Shown here: piece after piece, positions 1 through 9,523 of the stretch
Position numbering within the stretch: the stretch's first letter is position 1
Layout of the letters: each line of letters begins with the position of its first letter
NCBI GenBank assembly: GCA_023548195.1
Contig: JAJHZJ010000579.1
Location: 748,113-812,112 of the forward strand
Length of the DNA: 64,000 nucleotides
Direction: 5' to 3'
From: Bettongia penicillata ogilbyi
Taxonomy: Eukaryota > Chordata > Mammalia > Diprotodontia > Potoroidae
Notes under the pieces: generated by a model
The model's database searches: none
Told to the model about the DNA's origin: nothing
The model's input: the letters and a program-made list of their open reading frames with translations, nothing else
Translations under genes and position numbers: made by a program

Positions 1-1151
1 TTTAAATTAAAAAAAAGAGTTTGTATATGATCCTATAGGTAATAGGGATCTGTTGAGCTTCTTGAGAAGGGAGGTGACAAACCTGGGCTTTAAGATAAGT
101 CCAGAAGATACTAGAGTTCAAATCAGGGTAGTGGGCACTCAATTTTGGGTACAACATAATTACAACAATTGACAAAATCTGCCTTCTACCACTCTACTCC
201 TTTTCAAAATCACTTTAAACAAAATAAAATGACTTTCATAAAATGAAAGCTCCTCTGGGAGCTAGTCAGCTTCTGACTTGGAAAGGCTTGTCAAAGGTTA
301 TGAGAACTTAATGGCTCATTGAACCCATAGACCAAGTTAACCAACTCCTAAGTGTCTTTGTTCCTCTCAGTGCTATTCTGGTTCTTCTTGAAGCAAAGGG
401 TAAGATCTGAGGTGCAAAGGGGAGCTCTGTCCACCAATCCAACTGACCAAAATTTGATTTTCCTTCGGTTTTGAGGGAAATCAGTCCTCAAACTTGTAGC
501 ATCTATAACTGTATCTAAAGCTTGTCTTCTCTCCTGAGCTGTTTCCTCCAAATGATGCATTTTTTTTAATAAGAAAAAGGCTCTTCCCCAACACCCCAAT
601 GAACACACCTTTCATGCCTTCGCTCAAATTCCCTGATGTCAGTCTTTTGTCCTAACCCCTTTACAAGATCGCCTATTTCCCTTTCCCAGGTGACCCTGTC
701 CCGGATCAGGTTAGCTACCTTTGGAGCACCTGCCTTCTCCCTGCTTAAGCACATTTTGAGCAGAGAGACTCACAGGTGCCAGAGTGAGGGAGCCATTCAT
801 GTTTTATTATCTGCTTCAAGGTCACACAGCATACGGTACAGCTAATTGTAAGTACAGGTTTTACACAGAGCACAATTACTGGTTGGAATTTAGAATGATC
901 ATTCTCTGAAATTCTGAACAAATAATGCAAGTGAAACTCACCTTCAAGACCAACCAAGTAGTCTCCAGTAGCCATGTGTTTTTCATCACAAAAAACCTTC
1001 CAGTTGACCTGCGTGGGTATTTTTAGATTAATTTTAGAGAAATATTAAAGTCTGGGAGGTAAGTTGGGTTGGGGTAGTGTGAGGCATATAATCCTGCCCC
1101 TTTTTAAACAGATTATTATCACTGATTTCCTCCCACATTTTTACATCTCAG
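1..1151 (+). other. USH2A: USH2A intron (3' part)
   Basis: This is intronic sequence left of the first exon in the window. Two overlapping short - strand reading frames at 348-754 (one with LEETAQERRQALDTVIDAT) could be a decayed insertion, but I do not recognise them and nothing supports a gene. No clear SINE or LINE is seen. Confidence 0.6.
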
Positions 1152-1223
1152 TTTGACTCGGTGGCTGATATATCGGATGTGTCAAGCAATGTCACCCTCA
1201 AAAGCTACACAATGCACTTTGAG
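1152..1223 (+). CDS. USH2A: USH2A (usherin), third-from-last coding exon
   Basis: This is a 72-nt exon in phase 0 (24 codons). It begins FDSVADISDV and ends SYTMHFE, and reads in frame into the exon at 2711. The acceptor is a pyrimidine-rich run ending CTCAG, and the donor is GAG|GTATCG. Usherin is a giant laminin/fibronectin-type-III transmembrane protein of photoreceptor periciliary membranes, cochlear hair-bundle ankle links and basement membranes. This segment falls just after the transmembrane helix, in the cytoplasmic tail. The peptide agrees with my memory of human usherin, where it should be exon 70 of 72. The upstream exons lie outside the window. The exon is too short to appear as an ORF and was found from the peptide and splice sites. 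Confidence 0.93.
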
Positions 1224-2710
1224 GTATCGGTGTGCTGTGCCCTTTCAATGGCTATGGTGTGTATGCATGACTCTTTTGCATGGTGTGTTAATTGCACAGT
1301 GAAGGGTAGCTAAAACTCTCTGACAGCTAATCTGAGGAATCTGCCACCACACACAGCTAAGGTATTAAATACTTACTGTGTACAGATCCCTGAGTTAGGC
1401 ACTGAGGGGGGATTCCGTTTAGAAAAGAATAAAGACCTACCTTAAAGGACATTGTTGTCAATTAGAAAGATAATACATCAGCACAGATCACTATAATAGA
1501 CAGTATGATATAATAAGTGTTATTAAGAAGTCATGAAACAAAGCCTATGTGAGGGCTACTGGGAAGTGAGGGAGGAGGTGTGATTGTGGACCTACATAAT
1601 AAGGAAAGGTTTCTCAGAAGGAAATGGTGTTTGACTTGGGTTTTTAAAGGATGCATAGGGATTGAAAAGATAGAAATAACAGGATAATAGCTGTAGAAAG
1701 GAAGGAAATAAGCATTTATTAAGCATCAGGTAGCATGCTAGGTGTTCAGTTGGTCCTCACGACAGCCCTGTGATGTGGGTACTATTATTATCCCCATTTT
1801 GCAGATGAGGAAACTGAGACAGAGGTTAAATGACTTGCCCAGGGTTGCACAGCTAGTAAGTACCTGAGGCTGGATTTGAGCTCAGTTCTTCCTGACTAAA
1901 AACTTGGTTGTAAACAGAGACAGAGATTTGAAGGTGCTGATTGTGTACTTGTGTAAGGGACTGAGGTGAAGAGGAAGACAAGGAGGGATCTAGTTTGGGG
2001 ACAAAGCAAAGTCATTGAAATAGTAATAAGAAAGAAGATTGGAAAGGCAGGGTAGTGCCAGACTGGGGAGGGGTCCAAACCACGAATTTTACCCCAGAAA
2101 AAGTGTCCAGTTGGATTTCCAAGACACATTCTGGCTCCTAGTTCTACAGAGACCTTGCCTATTTAGAAGTAAAACCTGATCTGCCATTATTTCAGTCTTA
2201 TGTCATAGAAGAGGGAAATGGAAAAGGAAACATCTTCTACACATAGCTCCTAGAACCTGAAAGACTTTTTTTTCCTCTCATAACAACTGAAGGAAGGGCT
2301 GAACTCACCCAGCCGCCGCACATGGGAGAACACTGTTAACCTTGGCATCCACTAAGACTTTAGCAGCCCAAGGAAAAGGGTGCTCTAAGCAGAGAGAGAA
2401 CTGGCAATGGTGACATACATGAAGAGATCACCTTGTTAAACCTGCAATGCAGCAAGTCTTTGTCTCTGTGGGGAACAATAGCTGGAGTTTCCCTTAATGA
2501 GTATTCTGGGGTCTTAATGACACTTTTATCAGGCTTATAATGTGGCCATTAGCTTGTTATCTAACCTCTGTAGGAAGCAAAGTGACAGCAAGTAGAATTA
2601 CAGTTTCTAAGCTTTTTAGGAGGGTTCCAAGACACAACAACAAATGATCCTTGGCGTACAGGGAGGCTGCTTTCTTTTTAAGGGTTTCACTAATTGAAAC
2701 TTTCTTCCAG
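1224..2710 (+). other. USH2A: USH2A intron (1,487 bp)
   Basis: It is bounded by the donor at 1224 and the acceptor ending at 2710. It holds a MIR at about 1700-1895. The remainder is unremarkable; an ORF at 1896-2129 is not supported as coding. Confidence 0.8.
1700..1895 (-). repeat. MIR SINE
   Basis: The order of blocks (AAGCATTTATTAAGC, CCTCACGACAGCCCTGTG, TATTATCCCCATTTTGCAGATG, TGACTTGCCCAGGGTTGCAC, GCTGGATTTGAGCTCAG) is that of an antisense mammalian-wide MIR, including the CORE region. Confidence 0.8.
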
Positions 2711-2932
2711 GGATTGGCTGATACAAAGATCCCCCGGACAGGGACTCCCTTGAGTATCCGGAGCAACAGAAGCATGTCTGTCCTCCGCATCCCAAGCCAA
2801 GGCCAGATCAGTCGTACCTATTCCCAGGGTTCTCTGCATCGCAGTGTTAGTCAGCTCATGGACATCCAGGACAAGAAGGGCTTAACTGATGATGCACTAT
2901 GGGAGACCATCATGGGCCATGATAGTGGATTG
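2711..2932 (+). CDS. USH2A: USH2A (usherin), penultimate coding exon, cytoplasmic tail
   Basis: This is a 222-nt exon, phase 0 at both ends (74 codons). It starts GLADTKIPRTGTP, continues through SVSQLMDIQDKK and ends MGHDSGL. The acceptor is TTCTTCCAG|GGATTG and the donor TTG|GTAAGT, both strong. The tail is rich in Ser and Arg (SIRSNRS, YSQGSLHRSVS) with no recognisable globular domain, as expected for the intracellular part of usherin, which docks on the Usher protein network. The length matches the human penultimate coding exon as I remember it (222 nt). The peptide is very close to human usherin with scattered changes, consistent with marsupial divergence. The ORF that contains it extends into both introns and is not a gene by itself. 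Confidence 0.96.
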
Positions 2933-3602
2933 GTAAGTTGGTTTTTTTGGCTGGGCTAAGTCACCAAACAGCCCAGGAAAATAACTGCTAAATATCTGTA
3001 ATCTAAGTTTGTTCATTCGTTCACATTCTTCGTTTCACTGAGTATGCCTTTTAAAAAAAAAGGTTGATATAACTTTGTTCAGTAAGGACCAATAAGGCCT
3101 TAATATTTCATCCAAAAAAGATGACTATATATCATCTAAAGGATTCTTTTTTTTCACTGTGTAGCATAGGTCTTCTTTCACAATCAAACATTTAACCCTA
3201 ACACTAATTTTTTTTAGAGTCTAGCCAGAGTTGGGGTTTGGGTTAAACATTAAATGGACTGTTTTACTTTGCTTACCAGTGGCCTTTAGTATTGTATATT
3301 GTGGAAAAAGGAAACATCTTTCTTGGTCAGAAAACTCTTAAAGGGTTAAAAATAGTATATCTCCAAGAGATCTTTAGAAAGTCACAACAGATAATGGTGT
3401 TAATGCCCCCATGGGCCATGTTTAATAATTTCATTCCAATGGGTACACAGCATTAACTTCCATCAGGTGTCATTATCATTGTAGGCTCACATGAACTGAG
3501 CAATGTTAAGTATTCATTGCAGGGACAGCAAAAGGAGGACTGCCAAAATTGATTCCAAAATGCTTGTTCCATGGATGCCTATGACCCTTCTCATAAGGTA
3601 GA

Positions 3603-3820
3603 GGTAGCTAGGGAGTGCAGCAGATAGAGTGTTGGACTTGGAATCAGAGAGACCAAGTTCATATCCAGCTTTGGATACTTCCCAGCTGTGTGACCCTGCT
3701 ACTTAACTGCTATCTGCCTCTTTCCTCATCTGTAAAATGGTGATACTAAAAGTACCTATCTCCCAGAGTTGTTGACCCTAAAATGACATATTTGTAAAGT
3801 GCTTCGTAAATCTTAAATCT
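3603..3820 (+). repeat. tRNA-derived marsupial CORE-SINE (MAR1/MON1-like)
   Basis: The tRNA-like head (TAGCTAGGGAGTGCAGCAGATAG) is followed by CCAGCTGTGTGACCCTG, CCTCATCTGTAAAATGG and a tail of the type TTGTAAAGTGCTTCGTAAATC. Moderately diverged. Confidence 0.75.
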
Positions 3821-4533
3821 CTATTTTATGTACATATGATTTACAATTTATGCTTTATGCAAGTGTGGTCCTTCCTCTGTGAATGTAAATTGGCATTGCT
3901 TACTAGACTAACCTGTTTTCTACACATATAGCATATTTTAGCATTTGGAGACTGACTCAGAGCAGTTAAGACTTAAGTCAGAAACTAAGGATAGGAGTAA
4001 GCTTAATAACACTTTTTTTTTTCAGTGAGTTCCTTTATGAGCTAATGACCACCGGTACAAAGAGTGAGCCCCTGAATTCTGGAAAAATTTCTCATACTCT
4101 AGTCAAAGCCATGAGAGCAGCCCAATCTCTTTGAGAACACCTTTATAAGTTAACCTCCACTCCTTTGTCAACCAATTACATTGCTTAATGATCCCACAAC
4201 ATAGATCTAGGAAGGGAATTAACGTATAATGCTTTGCTTCCCCACCAATCAGTCCATAGAATCACTGGCAAATGATGAAAACTGGGGAAATCTTTGCTGA
4301 CACACATCAGAGGTAGGAGCTTTTTATATAAAAAGATAAAATTGGAAAGTATCTCTGGTGCTGTCTCTTCCCTGTGAGGGAGTCTGGCATATTGAAGATT
4401 TTTCAGATCTCCCATCTACAGCCAAGCAATGCTTCAATATACTGTCAAGAGTATCCACCCACAGATACCATTTGCATATATATAAGTATGGAGTATGAGT
4501 TCTCTTTTTTTCCCCTTTCCTAATATGGATATT

Positions 4534-4782
4534 AGGCAGGTAGGTGGTGCAGTAGAGCTCGTCCGGCCTGGAGTCAAGAAGACTGATATTCTTGAATTCA
4601 AATCTAGCCCCAGACACTTACTACCTATATGATCCTGGCAAGTCACTTAACCCTATTTGCCTCAGTTTCTTAACCTATAAAATGATCCAGAGAAGGAAGT
4701 GGCAAACTATTCCAGTATCTTTGCCAAGAAAACTCCAAATGAGGTCATGAAGAGTTGGACAAGGTTGAAACAACTAAACCAC
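4534..4782 (+). repeat. Marsupial MAR1-like SINE with intact target duplication
   Basis: A complete SINE: head GGCAGGTAGGTGGTGCAG, then CTGGAGTCAAGAAGACTG, CAAGTCACTTAACCC, GCCTCAGTTTC and the tail CCAAGAAAACTCCAAATGAG. It is flanked by a perfect 12-bp direct repeat AATATGGATATT at 4522-4533 and 4783-4794. Confidence 0.9.
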
Positions 4783-5277
4783 AATATGGATATTGATTAG
4801 CCACAAAATCACTCACTTAGAGAGGCATTTGCACCTAAGTGTAGGAAATAATACACTTAGGAGAGATTTCTATTTAAGAAGAATCCTTTGGGTCTAGAAA
4901 TATTGCTAAATCAATGATATATCCACAAGTTACTGTCATGGTTCCTTAGCCTCTGGGGGTAGATGTGCTCTGAATCCTGGTTTCTTCACCAAAAACCACT
5001 TCTTTCTCCCAAAAATCTTTATTATACTGCTAATATTATACCTTTGCTGCTGTTAGATTATCTAGCTAAGAGATGCCCTGACCTGACTCAATTCCTCTAT
5101 CCTCTTCCTATGTAATAACTGACATAAAGCACAACAAACATAAATGTTTGTTGATACTTTACCTATGCCATGTCCCAAAAGTCTTAGTAGAATTTTGAGC
5201 TATCAAAGCTTTAAAAAAAAAGGTATCAAGCTTTAACAGCACAAAACCAGGCTAAAATTTGGGGGATATATATTATT

Positions 5278-5420
5278 TGTTACAACAGCTACTATTATCC
5301 CCGGTTTACATATGAGGAAACCAAAACTTAGTGATGTTAAGGAACATGACCATGGTCACACAGTTAATACTTATCAGAGGCATAATTCAAAATGAGGTCA
5401 TCATAATTGCACAAATAGCA
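5278..5420 (-). repeat. Diverged MIR-like SINE
   Basis: Blocks ACAGCTACTATTATCCCC, CATATGAGGAAACC and CATGGTCACACAGTTAATAC resemble an antisense MIR core. Confidence 0.55.
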
Positions 5421-5634
5421 TTCTATTCTCTGTACCTGGCTGCTTCTCATGGAGTGTAAAATACTAGTGGAAAAACATTCTTACTGTTGCTTTCCACAAT
5501 GTCCATTACAGAACTACATATAGTAAACTTGTCATGATATCTGTAATTAAGCAATCTGATACCAATAGTATTTATTTGTCATCATGTTTCTGTTTGTCTG
5601 TGTTGTGGATTTTTTTGTTTGTCTGTTTTTGGTG

Positions 5635-5815
5635 AAAGGCAGGTTGGTGTCCTACAACAAACTTTGGCCTCAATTGGGAAGACTTGGGTTCAGACCCTAC
5701 CTCAAGCACATATTGTCTGTGAGATCCTGGACAAATCGCTTAACCTCTCTGGATCTAACTTCCCTGCTCCATAAAATGAGGGAAGCAGTAGAATCAATTA
5801 TAGCTAAGATCACTT
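5635..5815 (+). repeat. Diverged tRNA-derived SINE
   Basis: CAGGTTGGTGTCCTAC, GGGAAGACTTGGGTTCAG and CAAATCGCTTAACCTCTCTG followed by CATAAAATGAGG give the MAR/MON-type block order with many changes. The ORF spanning it is not a gene. Confidence 0.55.
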
Positions 5816-5919
5816 TTTGTTCTAAATCTGTGCTCTTATAAGAGAACAGTCTTCATGCAATTTAAGAATATTAAGAATCACAGAATATGGAGACTTTAGA
5901 AATAATTTAATAGTATTTA

Positions 5920-6062
5920 TAGCTGACACTTTAAGGTTTGCAAAATACTTTGCATGTTATCTCATTTGAATCTCACAATAATCCTGTAGGTAGGTATTAA
6001 TCCCTATTTGATATATGAGGAAACTGAAATTAGGAAAGGTTTAAGTGACTTACCTAGAGCCA
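5920..6062 (-). repeat. MIR SINE fragment
   Basis: GCAAAATACTTTGCATGTTATCTC, CTCACAATAATCCTGTAGG, GATATATGAGGAAACTGAA and AAGTGACTTACC form an antisense MIR. Confidence 0.7.
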
Positions 6063-7767
6063 AGTCCAGTCCTCTAGCCACTTTGCTAGACTGTTAGATA
6101 CCTGGTTCAAACTGTCCTAGAACAGGAAGACCTTCTACATCATCTCCCACAACTGGTCATCTAGTCTGTACTTGAAAATCTTCATTAAAAAGGGATGAGG
6201 GAACAATATCTCTTGAAATGAGAAGATTCAGATGGTCTATTGGTCTTCCACACCAGTTAGCAGAAAATACTCTCTAAGTGTGCTTTAGTAATAACCTAAT
6301 ATGTCCACCAGAAAGATCATGCATAAAAATTAATGGAACAGAATTTTGAAGTTAGCTGACTCTTGATTTCAAGGTAACAGCAGCGCTGCGAATGGGACCC
6401 GAGCACTTCCACTTGGAATGTGTTCTGGCAGATTCGTGTGCTCTCTGGTTTTGAGTTTGGGGCTTCTTTCATTGGCATAACTGCCAATTGCTGGAATACA
6501 AGTCTATGGAGAAAGCTGTAAGCCATGGTTGAGGGTTTCTGGTTTCTCCTTATGCAAAAAAGAAATCTAGTTTCCCATATAGTTCTTAAGAGCATTCCCT
6601 CCCTTTCAATCTGTACCAGAAAGGGATTGGGGAGGTCAGAGGCTAAGGTTAAGCCCAAATGCATTTTAAAAATAATTATTACTTTTCAGAGACCTTGGGC
6701 CTGGGTCTTTGATGAGACATTCTTATGCAGGGAGGATTCTCAAGGAAGACCAATCTGTCTGTAAGCTTATGGCTTTTCTAAGTAAGTGTATCAGTAAGCA
6801 CCCCTACATACACAGGGAGTCCTGCTATCACAAATTCTTAGATCTGCATTCATAAAAGGAAAGGCAACTTTTGAGGGGTTAACAATCACTTTAATCAAGA
6901 ACAAGTATCATTCAGTTAGTTCAGGGGAAAACCTGAACTTCAGAGAAAATAGAGAGAAATCAAAAGTCAACAGACAGAGCTTCCAAACTATCTGACATAA
7001 GCAATATATATATATCATAAATTAACAGACAGGTTTAACTATCTGACCATACCTAACAGAGAGTGAAGCACCAACATCTGGGTTTTCAAAGATGGAGGGC
7101 TGCTTAGTGGCTTCCTAGAGTCTCATCTGGCATCAAAGGGCATCACATCCCTTGAGAACCAGTGCCTCAGTGACAAAAGGTGTGGGCCTTTTATGCAACG
7201 TTCTTCTATTTCATGTTTTCCTAACTAAAATCATTCACTTGGTAAAGCACAAATACATGTAGTGTACAGCATTTTGAAAAGACTCCCATTTGTCTATTGC
7301 AACAAACTTAAGGCAATATTATTATCCATTTATAACAAATTAGAATAATGAATCAGTTTTTATATTTGAGCAGTTATGTTTTTCAAATTTGTTCAGAAAG
7401 GGAAAGGGAGAAGACAACTGAGAATTTACTAATTGAAGGAAAAAAGTATTTTGAATAGCTCATTTATCCTTGTGTTTCAATAGAAAGGTTAATTGGTAAG
7501 CATTAGACATGGAAAAACATCTATCATATCTTTCAATGCTACTGCTCAGACATAGTTTGCTAGAACTTTTCCTTACTTATAGATGTTTGTGAGACCTCCT
7601 ATTAAGACTTTTAAGGTACCCAAGCAATATCCTGGTCCTCCCCAAATGAGCAAAATTTGAGGTATGTCTTTGCTCAGTGTTTAGCACAGTGCCTGACACA
7701 CAGTAGGTGCTTAATTAATGTTTACTGATGCCATAGGGGACCAAGCTGAATAAGTAGTCCTCCATAT

Positions 7768-8002
7768 GTTGTTGTGCCATTTTTTCAGTCATGTCCAACT
7801 CTTCATGATGGTTTTCTTTGTAAAGATACTGGAGTGGTTTGCCATTTCCTTCTCCAGCTCATTTTGCAGATGAGGAAACTGAGGCAGAGAGGGTAAAGTG
7901 ACTTGCCCAGGGTCACATAGATAGGAAGTGTCTGAGGCCACCAAGATGAGACTTCCTTACTTCAAGCCCAGTGTTCCATTCACTGAATCACCCAGCTGCC
8001 CC
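7768..8002 (-). repeat. Marsupial MAR1-like SINE
   Basis: Reverse orientation: tail CAGTCATGTCCAACTCTTC, ACTGGAGTGGTTTGCCATTTC, CATTTTGCAGATGAGGAAAC, GACTTGCCCAGGGTCACATAG and the tRNA-like head at the right end (CACCCAGCTGCCCC). Confidence 0.88.
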
Positions 8003-8303
8003 GTTTTTCCATGGGGCAGCCCTTGAAATACTTGAAGACAATGATACCACTCACAGATCTTTTCTCCATGCTCAACATCTCCACTTACTCAATTAGCTGT
8101 CATATGGTATGGTCCCTTCATCATCTGAGTAACTCTCTTCTAGGCAAGCCATACATAAGCCTGATTCCTTTAATGTCCCACCTACAATGTGATATTCAGA
8201 TAGTAATATACTTAAGAAGTAGTTTAACCAGAACAAAGTACAGTGGAACTATCAATACTCCTAGTCTGGACAGTATGATTTTTTAAAATTTAATTTAATT
8301 TTT

Positions 8304-8606
8304 TAAGGACAGCCTTCTACTCTCACACAGGCCTGAAAGAATGGGGTCTACTCATGGATATGATTCCACTATTGGTTGATGAAAGAGCTTTGAACTGTGC
8401 TATCTTTAGCCTCAGCAAGTTCTACCCTGCCTTAGGCAACATTCTGATCCTCTGTTCCTGGCAGCTTACCTTTCAGATGTTGAACTTAGCATAGACACCC
8501 AATTGGTATGGTGCACCCCAGCTCAGAATTCCAAAGTCTAAGAGACATGCCAAGTTCAGCCTTCGCACTAGCTGGGGTTGCAGGTATGCACCACCACAGT
8601 CGGCCT
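8304..8606 (-). pseudogene. Full-length 7SL (SRP) RNA retropseudogene
   Basis: Read on the - strand this matches 7SL RNA from its 5' end: a GGTGGTGCATACCTGCAACC-like Alu-domain start, CCCAGCTA, GGCTGA, GGAATTCTGAGCTG. It then matches the S-domain (GGTTGCCTAAG-like, AGTTCAAAGCTC, CCAATAGTGGAATC) and the 3' Alu-domain strand (CCATGAGTAG, CTTTCAGGCC). An A/T-rich tail follows at 8283-8303. It lacks GC content and key paired bases of a functional SRP RNA and is an intronic insertion in USH2A, so it is a dead retrocopy. Confidence 0.85.
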
Positions 8607-8739
8607 CTGGGTTTTTTTTCATGTCGACTAAGATCTCTTTCATTTTTCAGGTTCCCCAAATATCAGAAAATCTCTACAAACATTTTATTGAAAATTTGGA
8701 AGCAATTACACATAGTTTCCCCCAAAAAATACTTTAGGT

Positions 8740-8890
8740 GGACCCTCATCACTTTCAAGCATTACTCTGTACAATTTCTCTTTCCTGAAGTACTTTCCCC
8801 TGTACCTATTCACACCTTATCCATTCTTCAACTTCTAGCCCAAATCTGAAATCCTCTATGACACTCCCGTTTCTGATCATTCCTGCCCTT
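8740..8890 (+). repeat. L2 LINE 3'-region fragment
   Basis: Pyrimidine-rich blocks such as CACCTTATCCATTCTTCAAC and AATCTGAAATCCTCTATGAC resemble the late part of L2. Diverged; lies just upstream of the last USH2A exon. Confidence 0.45.
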
Positions 8891-8984
8891 ACTAGTTGTA
8901 AAAAAATACTTGATTGATTTTAATGAGTTTCATAGAATAATTAATATACTATCCCATAACTGTTGTGCTTTTTTTCCCCCCTAG

Positions 8985-9074
8985 TATGTGGATGATGAAG
9001 ATCTGATGAATGCTATCAAGGGTTTCAGCTCCGTGACTAAAGAACACACCACTTTCACTGACACTCACCTGTAA
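8985..9074 (+). CDS. USH2A: USH2A (usherin), last coding exon with PDZ-binding C-terminus
   Basis: The final 90 coding bases (29 codons plus TAA at 9072-9074) encode YVDDEDLMNAIKGF through FTDTHL. The acceptor is a strong T/C tract, CCCCCCTAG|TATGTG. The last four residues, DTHL, are a class I PDZ ligand. In usherin this end binds whirlin (and harmonin), anchoring it at the periciliary membrane and the stereocilia ankle-link complex. The coding length of the last exon (90 nt) equals that of human USH2A as I remember it. The three exons give a tail of 127 residues with a single uninterrupted frame, so the gene looks functional here. The 6.05-kb intron before it is filled with SINE, L2 and 7SL-derived repeats. 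Confidence 0.97.
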   Translation, partial: YVDDEDLMNAIKGFSSVTKEHTTFTDTHL

Positions 9075-9523
9075 CAGATGGAGAAAATGTTCAAGATATA
9101 GAACTGAATTATAATGTGCCACACCCTAGAGTTGCTCAGCAATGACTATTTAATCTGAGGAGCTACTCCTGTGTGTCCTTCATTTCCATTAACATAATTT
9201 GGGTTTGGGGTTTTTTTTTGTATTTTGGGAAGGGATGAGAATTATTTGGTTGATGGTAGCCTGGCTAGACTCAGCCTAGAAGTAAGTCCTTCTCTCGTGT
9301 TAGTGAAATGAAGGCCAATGCCTTCTATGCATCTCCATTTCAGGTCTATGTGTTTTTTCAGTGACAGAGTAATGTATATTTTTACTGGTCTGGATTTGTC
9401 ATAGAAGCAGAGAAACTGCAGTAGAATAATAACTTATTTCTGTGGCTTAGTTTGAATCTATGTCAAAAGGTGGTATGAAGACATTCCCAATGAAGCTGAC
9501 CCAAAGTTACCCAGGTAAATAAA
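9075..9523 (+). other. USH2A: USH2A 3' untranslated region (proximal part)
   Basis: Non-coding sequence directly follows the TAA. The first canonical AATAAA is at 9518-9523, about 445 nt after the stop, followed within some 60 nt by a T/G-containing stretch around 9560-9585. No obvious transposon lies between the stop and this signal, which is compatible with a retained UTR. The human USH2A 3' UTR is, as I recall, considerably longer, so use of a more distal site (possibly to about 10.5-11 kb) cannot be excluded from sequence alone. Confidence 0.6.
9518..9523 (+). terminator. USH2A: Candidate USH2A polyadenylation signal AATAAA
   Basis: This is a canonical hexamer in unique sequence downstream of the USH2A stop, with a moderately GU-rich stretch downstream (GTTGTCAATGATGT near 9570). 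It is the first AATAAA on the + strand after the coding region. Its use is inferred. Confidence 0.45.

Larger units (their letters stand above)
2933..8984 (+). other. USH2A: Last USH2A intron (6,052 bp), repeat-rich
   Basis: The intron lies between the donor GTAAGT at 2933 and the acceptor ending at 8984. It contains two clear + strand tRNA-type SINEs (about 3603 and 4534), a diverged one near 5630, MIRs near 5280 and 5925, a - strand SINE at 7768, a full-length 7SL pseudogene at 8304-8606, and an L2 fragment at about 8740-8890. The stretch 6360-7330 holds no family I can name. Confidence 0.8.

Noticed and set aside
348..754. Two overlapping - strand ORFs (62 and 86 residues) in the USH2A intron
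   Set aside because: They are in different frames and have no recognised domain or codon bias signal. Kept only as an unassigned note.
2651..2959. A 102-residue + strand ORF
   Set aside because: It is the USH2A exon at 2711-2932 read through into both introns, not a separate gene.
4534..4610. tRNA-like sequence at SINE heads (also at 27992 and 61938)
   Set aside because: The A/B-box-like heads belong to dispersed SINEs; no intact cloverleaf for a functional tRNA gene is evident.
6317..6664. A 115-residue - strand ORF
   Set aside because: No similarity recognised, intronic, and overlapped by another ORF on the other strand; probably chance.
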